A DNA stretch of 64,000 nucleotides from positions 124,001-188,000 of the forward strand of contig CAVVVC010000007.1 in assembly GCA_963751595.1 (NCBI GenBank), read 5' to 3'. The first letter of the stretch is position 1; the number at the start of each line of letters is the position of its first letter. Origin of the DNA: JAHEGP01 sp963751595 (GTDB lineage Bacteria > Pseudomonadota > Gammaproteobacteria > Pseudomonadales > JAHEGP01). The notes under the pieces were generated by a model. That model searched no databases, had not been told where the DNA came from, and saw only the letters and a program-made list of their open reading frames with translations. Shown here piece by piece: positions 1-9,020 of the stretch. The position numbers and the translations under genes are program-made.

Positions 1-882
1 GAGCTGGAATCGCTGGCTCTCAACAAGCAGGTCTATGGGGTTTTTACCAATCCCCGGGGTGGTATTGAGGACGATCTCATCATTACCCGGTGGGGCGAGG
101 AGCGTTTTTTCCTGGTGGTGAACGCGGCCTGCAAGGGGCAGGACATCGCCCTCCTGCGCTCTGGCCTGCCGGGTTTCCATATCGAGGAACTGGATCGCGC
201 CCTGCTGGCCTTGCAGGGACCGAAGGCTAAAGAGGTCATGGCGGCCCTGGCGCCGGCGGCGACACAATTATCCTTCATGAACGGTTGCGCCGGGACCCTG
301 GCCGGCGCTGATTGTTACATCACCCGCTCTGGCTACACCGGTGAGGATGGTTTCGAGATCTCCGTCCCCAGCCAGCAGGCCCGCGCCGTCGCCGATGCGC
401 TGTTGGCATTCGAGGCGGTCGAGCCCATCGGCCTGGGCGCGCGGGACTCGTTACGACTGGAGGCCGGCCTGTGCCTGTACGGGCACGATATGGACGCGGC
501 AACCACCCCGATCGAAGCGTCCCTGGGCTGGTCGATCAGTCCGTCACGACGCCAGCAGGGGGCCAAGGCTGGTGGCTTTCCGGGCAGTGATCACATCCTC
601 GGGCAAATGCAGCACGGCGTCGAGCGCAAACGGGTCGGGCTGCGGGTCGAGGGCAGGGCGCCGGTGCGGGAGGGCGCCTCGATCCACGATGCCAGCGGGG
701 CGAACGTGGGTACGGTTACCAGCGGTGGTTTTGCTCCCAGCCTGGATGCGCCGGTTGCCATGGGCTATGTCGATACCACGCTGGCAAAGCCGGATACCAG
801 GCTAACGGCTATGGTACGTGGTAAGCCGAGGCCGCTGGTGGTGACTAAACTGCCCTTTGTCGAGCAACGTTACCAGCGCTAG
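1..882 (+). CDS. gcvT: Aminomethyltransferase, glycine cleavage T protein (5' truncated by window edge)
   Basis: Open reading frame runs from the first base, so the N-terminus lies outside the window; 293 residues remain. T protein takes the aminomethyl group from lipoylated H protein and, with tetrahydrofolate, yields 5,10-methylene-THF and ammonia. Visible family features are the segment GLGARDSLRLEAGLCLYGHD, typical of the folate-binding core, and the C-terminal barrel-like domain with VTSGGFAPSLD. It is followed after 61 nt by gcvP on the same strand, but no gcvH lies between them, unlike the common gcvT-gcvH-gcvP order. Identity is secure from these motifs and the neighbour. Whether gcvH lies upstream cannot be seen. 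Confidence 0.95.
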   Translation, partial: ELESLALNKQVYGVFTNPRGGIEDDLIITRWGEERFFLVVNAACKGQDIALLRSGLPGFHIEELDRALLALQGPKAKEVMAALAPAATQLSFMNGCAGTLAGADCYITRSGYTGEDGFEISVPSQQARAVADALLAFEAVEPIGLGARDSLRLEAGLCLYGHDMDAATTPIEASLGWSISPSRRQQGAKAGGFPGSDHILGQMQHGVERKRVGLRVEGRAPVREGASIHDASGANVGTVTSGGFAPSLDAPVAMGYVDTTLAKPDTRLTAMVRGKPRPLVVTKLPFVEQRYQR

Positions 883-943
883 CAGGGGGCGATATTTGCG
901 CCTGTCGAAATCCAGCTTCAACCATTCAACACGGGTAGGTCCT

Positions 944-3820
944 ATGCCTCAGCATCAACTCTCTCTGCAGCAGCTGCAAGCTAACGATGCATTTGTGCGG
1001 CGTCACATTGGCGCGTCAACTGGCGATCAGCAGATCATGCTGGAGCAGCTGGGATACGACACCATGGAGGATTTCATCGCCTCAGTCGTCCCGGCCGGCA
1101 TCCGCATGGCCGAATCCCTGGCGCTGGGGGACAGCTGCACTGAAGAGGCCGCCCTGCTCGAGCTCAGGGGCATAGCCCAGCGCAACAAGGTATTCCGCTC
1201 GTTCATCGGCCAGGGTTATTACAATACCCACACGCCAGCTGTCGTGCAGCGAAATGTGCTGGAGAATCCCGCCTGGTATACCGCCTACACGCCCTACCAG
1301 CCGGAGATTTCCCAGGGGCGACTGGAGGCGCTGCTCAACTTCCAGACCATGGTGACCGATCTTTCGGGGATGGACATTGCCAGTGCCTCCCTGCTGGATG
1401 AGGCTACCGCAGCGGCAGAGGCCATGACCCTGGCCATGCGCATGGCGAAAAACAAGAGCCGCCGTTTTTTTGTCGATGCCGACAGCTTTCCCCAGACCAT
1501 CGATGTGCTGCGGACACGTGCCGAGCCCCTCGGTATTGAGGTCGTCTGCGGCGACCCGCTGACGGAACTTGCGGGCTGTGATTGTTTCGGCGCGCTACTG
1601 CATTATCCCGGTGCCAGCGGCGCCGTGATGGACTACCGACCCGCGGTGGAAACCCTGCATAGCATCAAGGCTGTGGCCATTTTTGCCGCCGATATTCTTG
1701 CCCTGACCCTGCTCGAGCCCCCCGGTTCCCTGGGGGCGGATGTCGTTATCGGTTCTACCCAGCGCTTCGGCGTACCGCTGGGATTCGGCGGCCCCCATGC
1801 GGCGTTTATGGCGACCCGGGAGAGCTTCAAGCGCTCTTTGCCCGGGCGCCTGGTGGGAGTGTCCATCGATAGCAACGGCAACCCGGCCTATCGGCTGGCA
1901 CTGCAGACCCGGGAGCAGCATATTCGCCGCGAAAAAGCGACCAGCAATATCTGCACGGCCCAGGTGCTGCTGGCGGTGATCGCGAGCATGTACGCCGTCT
2001 ACCACGGCCCCAAGGGGCTGAAAGCCATTGCCATGCGGGTGCACCGCTCGACCGCGGTACTTGCAGCGGGACTCGAGTCCCTGGGCTTTACGGTGCTGAA
2101 TAGCAGCTGCTTCGATACACTGACCCTGGCGACGGGGGATGCAACCGACGCCATCCTGCAGCGGGCGAGTGCTGCCGGTATCAATCTCTACCCCCGCGAC
2201 GACGATCATATCGGCCTGTCCCTCGACGAAACCGTTACCCCCGGGGACATCGTCGCACTGTGGCAGTTGTTCGCGCCGGGCAGCGAGCTCGACCCCGCGG
2301 CACTGGATGCCCAATGCCAGGATCGCCTGCCCCGGGAACTGTTGCGCAGTTCGGCAATTCTGCACCACGAAGTCTTCCAGCAGTATCACTCCGAAACCGA
2401 GATGATGCGCTACCTGCGCAGACTCAGCGACAAGGATCTGGCGCTGGATCGCACCATGATCCCCCTGGGTTCCTGCACCATGAAACTCAATGCTGCCGCT
2501 GAGATGATCCCCATCACCTGGCCGGAGTTTGGCCAGTTGCACCCCTTTGCGCCGACCGAGCAGAGCCTGGGATATCAACAGATGATCACCGAGTTGGAGG
2601 CCATGCTCTGCGCCTGCACCGGTTACGATGCGGTATCGCTGCAGCCCAATGCCGGCTCCCAGGGTGAATATGCCGGGCTGCTGGCCATTCGCGCCTACCA
2701 TGCCAGCCGCGGTGAGGCCCATCGCAATATCTGCCTGATTCCGTCCTCGGCTCACGGCACCAATCCGGCGAGTGCGCAGATGTGCGGGATGAAGGTCGTG
2801 GTGGTGGCCTGTGACAGTAATGGCAATGTCGACCTCGACGACCTCGGCCGGCGCTGTGCCGAGCACAGCGATCACCTGGCCGCGATCATGGTGACCTACC
2901 CGTCCACTCACGGCGTGTTCGAAGAGGCGATCGGTGAGGTTTGCGCCATCGTTCACCAGCACGGGGGCCAGGTGTATATCGACGGCGCCAATCTCAATGC
3001 CATGGTGGGGCTGTGCCAGCCAGGGTTGTTTGGCGGGGACGTATCACACCTCAACCTGCACAAGACCTTTTGTATCCCCCATGGTGGGGGCGGCCCCGGT
3101 GTCGGCCCGGTTGCGGTTCGCTCGCACCTTGCCGAGTTCCTCCCCGGACATCGGCAGATGAAGGGCGAGCATGCGGTGGGTCCGGTCTCGGCCGCCCCCT
3201 TCGGCAGTGCCAGCATCCTGCCGATAAGCTGGATGTATATCCGGATGATGGGCGCCAGCGGTCTCAGGCAGGCCACCGAAAACGCCATCCTCACCGCCAA
3301 CTATGTGGCCGCGAAACTGCAGCATGCCTACCCGATTCTCTACACCGGTAGCAACGACCGGGTCGCCCATGAATGTATTATCGATATGCGGACGATCAAG
3401 GAGCAAACCGGAGTTGACGTCGAGGACGTAGCCAAGCGGCTGGTAGATTTCGGCTTCCATGCGCCCACCATGTCGTTTCCGGTGGCAGGAACGCTGATGA
3501 TCGAGCCCACCGAGAGCGAGGGGCTGCAGGAGCTGGACCGGTTTATCAGCGCGATGTTGCAGATACGTGCCGAGATCAGCGCGGTTCAGAACGGTGATCA
3601 CGCGCTTGCTGACAGCCCGCTGGTCAATGCACCCCATACTGCAGCCGTGGTCTGCAGCGACGATTGGCCCCATCGGTACAGCCGGGAAGCGGCCGCTTAT
3701 CCCGTCGAGTGGCTGAAGCACAACAAGTACTGGTCGCCGGTGGGGCGCATCGATAACGTATACGGCGATCGCAACCTGGTGTGTGCCTGCCCCTCGATGA
3801 CCGACTACATGGAAGACTGA
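944..3820 (+). CDS. gcvP: Glycine dehydrogenase (aminomethyl-transferring), P protein
   Basis: PLP-dependent P protein of the glycine cleavage complex: it decarboxylates glycine and passes the aminomethyl group to lipoyl-H protein. At 958 residues it is the single-chain, fused alpha-beta form usual in gammaproteobacteria. The start chosen is ATG 944 (MPQHQLSLQQL), which places the family's FVRRHIG segment near the N-terminus; an in-frame start at 857 would overlap gcvT and add unrelated residues. The PLP lysine is in LNLHKTFCIPHGGGGPG, about residue 707. Other family segments include the N-terminal YYNTHTP and MIPLGSCTMKLN in the middle. Cotranscription with gcvT is likely. Confidence 0.97.
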   Translation: MPQHQLSLQQLQANDAFVRRHIGASTGDQQIMLEQLGYDTMEDFIASVVPAGIRMAESLALGDSCTEEAALLELRGIAQRNKVFRSFIGQGYYNTHTPAVVQRNVLENPAWYTAYTPYQPEISQGRLEALLNFQTMVTDLSGMDIASASLLDEATAAAEAMTLAMRMAKNKSRRFFVDADSFPQTIDVLRTRAEPLGIEVVCGDPLTELAGCDCFGALLHYPGASGAVMDYRPAVETLHSIKAVAIFAADILALTLLEPPGSLGADVVIGSTQRFGVPLGFGGPHAAFMATRESFKRSLPGRLVGVSIDSNGNPAYRLALQTREQHIRREKATSNICTAQVLLAVIASMYAVYHGPKGLKAIAMRVHRSTAVLAAGLESLGFTVLNSSCFDTLTLATGDATDAILQRASAAGINLYPRDDDHIGLSLDETVTPGDIVALWQLFAPGSELDPAALDAQCQDRLPRELLRSSAILHHEVFQQYHSETEMMRYLRRLSDKDLALDRTMIPLGSCTMKLNAAAEMIPITWPEFGQLHPFAPTEQSLGYQQMITELEAMLCACTGYDAVSLQPNAGSQGEYAGLLAIRAYHASRGEAHRNICLIPSSAHGTNPASAQMCGMKVVVVACDSNGNVDLDDLGRRCAEHSDHLAAIMVTYPSTHGVFEEAIGEVCAIVHQHGGQVYIDGANLNAMVGLCQPGLFGGDVSHLNLHKTFCIPHGGGGPGVGPVAVRSHLAEFLPGHRQMKGEHAVGPVSAAPFGSASILPISWMYIRMMGASGLRQATENAILTANYVAAKLQHAYPILYTGSNDRVAHECIIDMRTIKEQTGVDVEDVAKRLVDFGFHAPTMSFPVAGTLMIEPTESEGLQELDRFISAMLQIRAEISAVQNGDHALADSPLVNAPHTAAVVCSDDWPHRYSREAAAYPVEWLKHNKYWSPVGRIDNVYGDRNLVCACPSMTDYMED

Positions 3821-3849
3821 GGCCATGGGCTTTTGGCCCCGCCATGGCC
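3821..3849. terminator. Inverted repeat just after gcvP, possible transcription end
   Basis: An 8-nt inverted repeat (GGCCATGG at 3821-3828, CCATGGCC at 3842-3849, loop 13 nt) starts immediately after the gcvP stop. No T-tract follows, so it is not a classical intrinsic terminator. It could stabilise the gcv mRNA end or be chance in GC-rich DNA. Confidence 0.35.
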
Positions 3850-3996
3850 GACCATGTAGCGGCGCGCCGGTGATGCCAGTGTGCTGCTTGAGTTTTCCGC
3901 CGAAATGGCGATAATGGCGCCCCCTCAACAGTCGATAAACCATCCAGGGTTGGAATTCAGGTAAATTGCCGCCGGCAGTTGCCGGTGAAGCTATTT

Positions 3997-4770
3997 ATGA
4001 CCCAGGCCAACATTCCACAGCGCAGTGAAAGCCCGCGCCTGATCCGGCGTTTTCGCGAGCTGGGCGTGCTCGATAGCACGGAACCGCAGCACACGCTACC
4101 GGGTCAACTGGCGGCTGTTATCGATTTCGCTGCCTCGATCAAGCTGGCAACCGCACTGTCCCAGCCAACACCATGGACAGAACCGTCGGCATCGCCCGAG
4201 GAGGCCCCAAGGGATCTCTTTTTGCGCCTGCGAGCCGGCATCATCAGATCCCTGCTGGCCGGCTTTGCCCCCAGGCCAGGGTATACCCATCTGAAGCTGC
4301 CTCCCTGCGACCAGCGGCTTCCCGACGATGTCAGCGACGCCTTTGCTCCCTACCGACGTTTCTACGTCGGCCAGCAGCGCACGATGGAAACCAAGGTGCT
4401 GAACCTGCATTTCCAGATTCGTGACGCCAGCGCCACCCTCTCGCCGCGACTGGCGCACCTGTGTGAGCTGGATGCGGCCCTGGGGGGCACCCTGGTGCAA
4501 GCTGCCCGAAAGGCTTTTGCCGACGTCCCCCGCTTGCTGCAAGCGCGGTTCTGCGACGGGCTGGAGCAATGCCGTGCGGCGTGTGGCGGCGAGGTCGATG
4601 AGAGCGCGTCCTGGATTCGTTGGCAGCGCCAGTTCCGCGATGAACTGCGCGACGTACTGCTGGCCGAGTTGGATGCAAGGCTGCTGCCCACCCTTGGGCT
4701 GGTCGAGGCGGGCAGCCCCGAACCGAGTACGGCAGTCCTCAACGCAAAACGAGAATCGATCCGCCTATGA
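3997..4770 (+). CDS. DUF3348 family protein, first gene of motor-like operon
   Basis: A 257-residue soluble protein matching the DUF3348 family as I remember it: N-terminal RSESPRLIRRFRELG and a mid-protein LRAGIIRSLL stretch, no signal peptide and no membrane segment. Function unknown. ATG 3997 is preferred to a TTG at 3979 because a purine-rich GGTGAAG sits about 8 nt upstream. The stop overlaps the next start by 4 nt (ATGA), so it is translationally coupled to the DUF802 channel-like protein. Being cytoplasmic and always first in this kind of operon (recollection), it may be a regulator or cytoplasmic partner of the motor. That role is inference. Confidence 0.75.
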   Translation: MTQANIPQRSESPRLIRRFRELGVLDSTEPQHTLPGQLAAVIDFAASIKLATALSQPTPWTEPSASPEEAPRDLFLRLRAGIIRSLLAGFAPRPGYTHLKLPPCDQRLPDDVSDAFAPYRRFYVGQQRTMETKVLNLHFQIRDASATLSPRLAHLCELDAALGGTLVQAARKAFADVPRLLQARFCDGLEQCRAACGGEVDESASWIRWQRQFRDELRDVLLAELDARLLPTLGLVEAGSPEPSTAVLNAKRESIRL

Positions 4771-6878
4771 ACAAATTGCTTATTGTCAGCGCCTTCCTCC
4801 TGGGTGCGGCCGCCATCGCCTGGATGGCCGGTAGCTTTGTAGGCGCCGACCGCCTGGCACTGGCCGTGATCGTCGTCATTGCCGCTGTTTACTGCATTGG
4901 CTTTATCGAATTGCTGCAGTACCGGCGGGGGACCGCGAGTCTGGACCGACAGCTCAACGAACTTGCCGGCGGTGCCCCCCAGACCCGGGAAGAATTGCAG
5001 CAGTGGCTGGCGCTGCTGGATCCCTCACTCCAGAATTCGGTGCGCCTGCGCATAGAAGGTGAGCGGGTGGGGCTGGCAGCACCCGTGCTGACCCCCTACC
5101 TGGTGGGTCTGCTGGTGATGCTGGGCTTGCTCGGAACCTTCGCCGGTATGGTGGATACGCTCAAGGGTGCCGTGCTGGCACTCGAGGGCACCACAGAGTT
5201 GCAGGCGATCCGGGCTGGCCTGGCGGCGCCCATCGAGGGCCTCAGCCTGGCATTCGGCACCTCCGTGGCGGGGGTGGCTGCGTCGGCCATGTTAGGTCTG
5301 GCTTCCACCCTGAGCCGGCGTGACAGAATGCTCGCCAGCCGCCGCCTCGATAGCGCCGGCAGTGCCCAGATGCAGCACTTCTCGCTTCGGCACAGCAGCC
5401 AGGAGGCGTTTGCGGCGCTCCGGGACCAGGCCGCCGCGCTGCCCCTGGTGGCGAGCAAACTGGAGCAGATGGCCGATAAACTGGGAACCATGGGTGATAC
5501 CCTGGGTGACAAACTGCTCGGGCAACAGAACGCGTTGCAGCACTCGGTTGCGGACATTTACTCCGGGCTGGCCCGGTCGCTGGATCGGTCTCTGGCCGAA
5601 AGTCTCGCCAACAGTGGCAAGCTCGCCGGTGAGGGCATGCGTGCCCTGGCGAAAGATACGATGGCCGGAATCAGCCGCCAGGCCGAGGAAACACAGCAGC
5701 AGCTGGCCCGGGTCGCGCAGCAGCAGGTCGACCAGTTTGCCGAGGGCTTTGCCAACACCGCGGGGCAGGTGGTGGAGAGTTGGCAGCAGGGCGTGGCCGA
5801 GCAGCAGCGTGGCAACGAGTCGCTGCGATCCGCCGTCGGGGCGTCTCTCGCCACCCTGATCGCCGAGCTCGAGCGCGCCGCTGGCGCCCTGCAGGCAAGC
5901 TTTGACCAGAGCACCCGCGCCTGGCACGACCAGGCGCAGAGCGCCGATGAGCGGCGCCTGGAGCATTGGAGTGATACCTTCCAACAGCTGCAGCAGGGTG
6001 CCAGCGAGCAGTTGCTTGCTGCCGGGCAGCGCCTGGGGCAGCAGCTCGAGGCCTCCAGCGATCGCTGTCAGGAAGCTTTCGCAGGCAGTAGCCGCGATTT
6101 TGCCGCCACGGCCAGCGCCCTCAACGGGGAGTGGTTGCAGGTGGCCGAGAAAATGACCGCATTTTCCGACCAGCTCGGTTCAGGGCTCAATGCCCTGCGG
6201 CGCGAAGAAGCGCAGCGGGGCGAGGCCGCCGTGGCACGCCTCGAAAACCTGGAGGCCGCCGTGGCACGGCAGCTGGCGACCCTGGGGCAGGAACTGGAGC
6301 AGCCCCTGGGGCGTCTCATCGAAGTGTCTGCTGAAGCTCCCCGCGCCGCCGCCGGGCTGCTCAGCGAGCTTCGCCAGGAAATGACAAGCAATGCGGAGCG
6401 GGAGCGGGAAATCCTCGAGGAACGGCGCGCGATGCTGCAGCAGCTCGATGGACTGGCGTCCGCCCTGCAGCAGAATAGCCAGCACCAGGGGGAGGCTGTG
6501 TCCCGGTTGGTCGCTACCGCCAGTGATGCCATGGGGCAGGCCAGCCAGCGCTTCGAGGAGCAACTGGGGGCAGAGTCGGACCGGGTTGAGGCAGCGGCCG
6601 GGGTGTTTGCCACCGGTGCTGCCGAGATGGCGAGCCTTGGCGAATCATTCGGCGCAGCCATCGCATTATTCACGGATGCCAACACCCAGCTTCTGGCGGG
6701 TCTGTCCCGGATCGAGGCCTCCCTCGCCGAGAGTACGACCCGTAGCGACGAGCAAATGGCCTATTACGTCGCCCAGGCCCGGGAGATCATCGATCAGAGC
6801 CTGCTGTCCCAGCGCGAGGTTTTCGAGCAACTGCAGCAGTTGGGCGCAGGGCAGCTCGCAGCTGACGAGGTCGACTAA
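4767..6878 (+). CDS. DUF802 protein: MotA/TolQ/ZorA-like channel with long coiled-coil tail
   Basis: 703 residues. Four hydrophobic segments are visible near residues 4-22, 29-49, 107-128 and 153-181. The third carries GLLGTFAGMV and the fourth AFGTSVAGVAASAMLGL, which match the proton-channel helices of ExbB/TolQ/MotA and of ZorA. From about residue 200 to the end the sequence is almost entirely Gln/Glu/Ala-rich helix with repeated QQ and EQLL segments, consistent with a ~500-residue cytoplasmic coiled-coil tail. The stop overlaps the ATG of the OmpA/MotB-like gene by one base (TAATG). The pairing strongly suggests a stator- or motor-type complex. DUF802 family assignment is from memory; the motor function is inference from motifs and operon. 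Confidence 0.8.
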   Translation: MNKLLIVSAFLLGAAAIAWMAGSFVGADRLALAVIVVIAAVYCIGFIELLQYRRGTASLDRQLNELAGGAPQTREELQQWLALLDPSLQNSVRLRIEGERVGLAAPVLTPYLVGLLVMLGLLGTFAGMVDTLKGAVLALEGTTELQAIRAGLAAPIEGLSLAFGTSVAGVAASAMLGLASTLSRRDRMLASRRLDSAGSAQMQHFSLRHSSQEAFAALRDQAAALPLVASKLEQMADKLGTMGDTLGDKLLGQQNALQHSVADIYSGLARSLDRSLAESLANSGKLAGEGMRALAKDTMAGISRQAEETQQQLARVAQQQVDQFAEGFANTAGQVVESWQQGVAEQQRGNESLRSAVGASLATLIAELERAAGALQASFDQSTRAWHDQAQSADERRLEHWSDTFQQLQQGASEQLLAAGQRLGQQLEASSDRCQEAFAGSSRDFAATASALNGEWLQVAEKMTAFSDQLGSGLNALRREEAQRGEAAVARLENLEAAVARQLATLGQELEQPLGRLIEVSAEAPRAAAGLLSELRQEMTSNAEREREILEERRAMLQQLDGLASALQQNSQHQGEAVSRLVATASDAMGQASQRFEEQLGAESDRVEAAAGVFATGAAEMASLGESFGAAIALFTDANTQLLAGLSRIEASLAESTTRSDEQMAYYVAQAREIIDQSLLSQREVFEQLQQLGAGQLAADEVD

Positions 6879-7504
6879 TGGAGCAGCTGGACGAAAGTGT
6901 GAGTACGCCGACGCCGGTGTGGGCGATTTTCGGCGATCTGATGGCGGGCCTGGTGGGTATCTTTGTGCTACTCCTGGTCTGGACCCTGGGACTGCAGGTC
7001 GACCTGACCCGTTCGCTGCAACATGAGACCCGTCAGCACCAGCTGGAACAGCAGCGGCGCATGGCCCTGGAGCAGGCCCTTGCCGGACCCCTGGCGACCG
7101 GCCGGGTGACCCTGCAGGACGGCCGCATTGGTATCCGCGGGAGCGTCCTGTTTGCCCTCAACTCCGCTGAGCTCGAGCCCCGGGGCAGGGCGCTGCTGGA
7201 ATCCCTGGTGGAGCCCCTGCGGGTCTACCTGGCAGGGCGAGATGAAATCCTGATGGTGAGCGGGTTTACCGACGACCTGCCGATCCAGCACGGGAACCGA
7301 AAATTTGCTGACAACTGGGAGCTGTCAGCCCAGCGGGCCCTGACGGTGACCCGGGCACTGATTGAGGAAAACATGCCGGCGGCGCAGGTTTTTGCCGCCG
7401 CGTTCGCCGACCAGCACCCGGTGGCCGCAAACCGGGACGAAAGCAGCCGCGCCCTGAATCGACGGGTGGAATTGGCACCGGTGCCGCGCACTGGCGGCTC
7501 CTGA
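6878..7504 (+). CDS. MotB/ZorB-like OmpA-domain protein
   Basis: 208 residues with one N-terminal membrane helix (about 14-37) that contains an acidic residue, Asp20, in AIFGDLMAGLVGIF. This is the position of the ion-coupling aspartate of MotB, ExbD and ZorB. A short Gln/Arg-rich linker leads to an OmpA/MotB peptidoglycan-binding domain (about 95-200) with VLFALNSAELEPRG, VSGFTDDLPI and NWELSAQRALTVT; the last is the usual MotB-type signature. It starts inside the stop of the upstream channel gene, so the two subunits are likely made in fixed ratio. Predicted to sit in the inner membrane with the OmpA domain bound to the cell wall. Confidence 0.85.
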   Translation: MEQLDESVSTPTPVWAIFGDLMAGLVGIFVLLLVWTLGLQVDLTRSLQHETRQHQLEQQRRMALEQALAGPLATGRVTLQDGRIGIRGSVLFALNSAELEPRGRALLESLVEPLRVYLAGRDEILMVSGFTDDLPIQHGNRKFADNWELSAQRALTVTRALIEENMPAAQVFAAAFADQHPVAANRDESSRALNRRVELAPVPRTGGS

Positions 7505-7506
7505 CA

Positions 7507-8331
7507 ATGGGAACGACGATAATGGCTGACGTTGCAACCGGGCTTTCCCCCGAAGGGCTTGGTGACGCGCTGCTGGCGCTACGCGAATCCGGGGGAGAAC
7601 ACTTTGATCCGCCCCGGTTTCGCTATATCGAAGCCATGCTGGAGCGGGCCGGGCGCCACGGTGGCACCCTGGCGCCTGGCCTGTTGCTGCGTGCTGGTGC
7701 TGCCCTGGAGACCTATCAGCAGCGTTTGCTGGCAGCCCGGGAGGTGGCGACCCAGGTTACTGCCAGCCGTGGAGAGCAGTTTCCCGGAGCCGCCGCCAGC
7801 CTGCAGCGTTTGTTGGCAGCCGGCAAACTGGCCGAGCTCCAGTGCCTGGCGGGAAATCTGCGCCCCCGGGGCCGGCAGCGGCCGCTGGGGGAGTTACTCG
7901 AGCGCTTGCAGCAGCAACCCCGGGGGGCAGAGAATTCGCCGGCGCTGGGTCTTGAGCAGTTGTTGCGACAACAGGAGCAGCAAGCCCTGGCGGCGACCTC
8001 GTCGGAGGGGGCTGATATAGTCCCCGCCGCCGGTGCAGGCGTTCGCGATTTGCAGGCGGCCGGCGGCCTGCGCAAGTCCCAGGCGCAGCGCAGAACCCGG
8101 GAGTTGCTGATGCAGGCGCTGGATGGCTGCCCCGAAAACTCGGGGCCGTTGAATCCCGAAATGCTGGCGATACGGTCACTGGAGGCATTACGAGCTCTGT
8201 CACCGGCCTATTTACAGCAGATGATCAATTACCTCGATACCGTATTTGCCCTGGAGGCATCCGGGCCGGCGCCGGTTGGGCAAGGCTCCGGCGGCAAGCG
8301 GAGACGTGGCAGGCGGCGGTCACGCAACTGA
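7507..8331 (+). CDS. DUF2894 family protein, last gene of motor-like operon
   Basis: 274 residues (269 if ATG 7522 is the start, which has GGGA upstream). No signal or membrane segment. Helical, Gln/Arg/Leu-rich, with a conserved-looking core LNPEMLAIRSLEALRALSPAYLQQMINYLDTVFALE near the C-terminus (described here in parts: residues about 215-250) and a strongly basic end GGKRRRGRRRSRN. It begins 2 nt after the OmpA-like gene. DUF2894 proteins accompany DUF802 and DUF3348 proteins as far as I recall. The basic tail could bind nucleic acid or acidic lipid, but nothing in the sequence decides this. Confidence 0.7.
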   Translation: MGTTIMADVATGLSPEGLGDALLALRESGGEHFDPPRFRYIEAMLERAGRHGGTLAPGLLLRAGAALETYQQRLLAAREVATQVTASRGEQFPGAAASLQRLLAAGKLAELQCLAGNLRPRGRQRPLGELLERLQQQPRGAENSPALGLEQLLRQQEQQALAATSSEGADIVPAAGAGVRDLQAAGGLRKSQAQRRTRELLMQALDGCPENSGPLNPEMLAIRSLEALRALSPAYLQQMINYLDTVFALEASGPAPVGQGSGGKRRRGRRRSRN

Positions 8332-8336
8332 GGACG

Positions 8337-8981
8337 ATGGCGATGAAAACGGCGATAGGTTTGGTGCTGTTTACGCTGGTGCTGGTTTGGTCGGCCATCG
8401 CGCCCCGGGACTATTACACCTGGCTGCTGGAGGCATCCCCCGCCATCATTGGCGTCTTGATTCTGGCGCTGACCCGGCGACGTTTTCCCCTCACTCCATT
8501 GCTCTACCTGCTGATCCTGTTGCATTGCATCGTGCTGCTGGTGGGTGCGCACTACACCTATGCCGAAGTGCCGCTGTTTGAAACCATCAAACCGTGGTTC
8601 GGGTTCGAACGCAATAATTACGACAAACTCGGGCATTTTGCCCAGGGCTTTGTGCCGGCCATGATCGCCCGGGAAATATTGCTCCGGTTTGGGGTGGTGA
8701 GCACCCGTGGCTGGCTCAATTTTCTGGTTATCTGTGTCTGTCTGGCCTTCAGTGCGTTTTACGAATTGATCGAGTGGTGGGTGGCACTGCTCAGTGGGAC
8801 CGCTGCCGAGTCCTTTCTCGGGACCCAGGGCTATGTCTGGGATACCCAGAGCGATATGGCTTTTGCCCTGGTTGGTGCGATCTCGGCTCTGGTGTTATTG
8901 TCTCGTGTGCACGACCGTCAGTTGCGCAGCCTGGGTACGGTCGCCCGCCAGGCGTTTCAGGGTGCTGCCAAAAAGCGGTAG
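8337..8981 (+). CDS. DUF2238 (YjdF-like) inner-membrane protein
   Basis: 214 residues with about six hydrophobic segments. Family features are the YDKLGHFAQGF segment and the ELIEWW motif in a later helix, both typical of DUF2238/YjdF. The biochemical function is unknown. ATG 8337 and ATG 8343 are both possible starts. It begins 5 nt after the DUF2894 gene and could be read from the same transcript, although its family is not a usual partner of the motor genes. Confidence 0.85.
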   Translation: MAMKTAIGLVLFTLVLVWSAIAPRDYYTWLLEASPAIIGVLILALTRRRFPLTPLLYLLILLHCIVLLVGAHYTYAEVPLFETIKPWFGFERNNYDKLGHFAQGFVPAMIAREILLRFGVVSTRGWLNFLVICVCLAFSAFYELIEWWVALLSGTAAESFLGTQGYVWDTQSDMAFALVGAISALVLLSRVHDRQLRSLGTVARQAFQGAAKKR

Positions 8982-9020
8982 GCCGCGCAATCACCTCATG
9001 ACCATTGAGAAGGCAATGAG

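Noticed and set aside
1595..2962. 455-codon open frame opposite gcvP
   Set aside because: Fully covered by gcvP, whose motifs are intact; low-complexity composition typical of a shadow frame.
3997..8331. Complete Zorya defence system
   Set aside because: Only the ZorA/B-like motor is present; no ZorC, ZorD helicase/nuclease or ZorE gene nearby, and the neighbours are metabolic genes.
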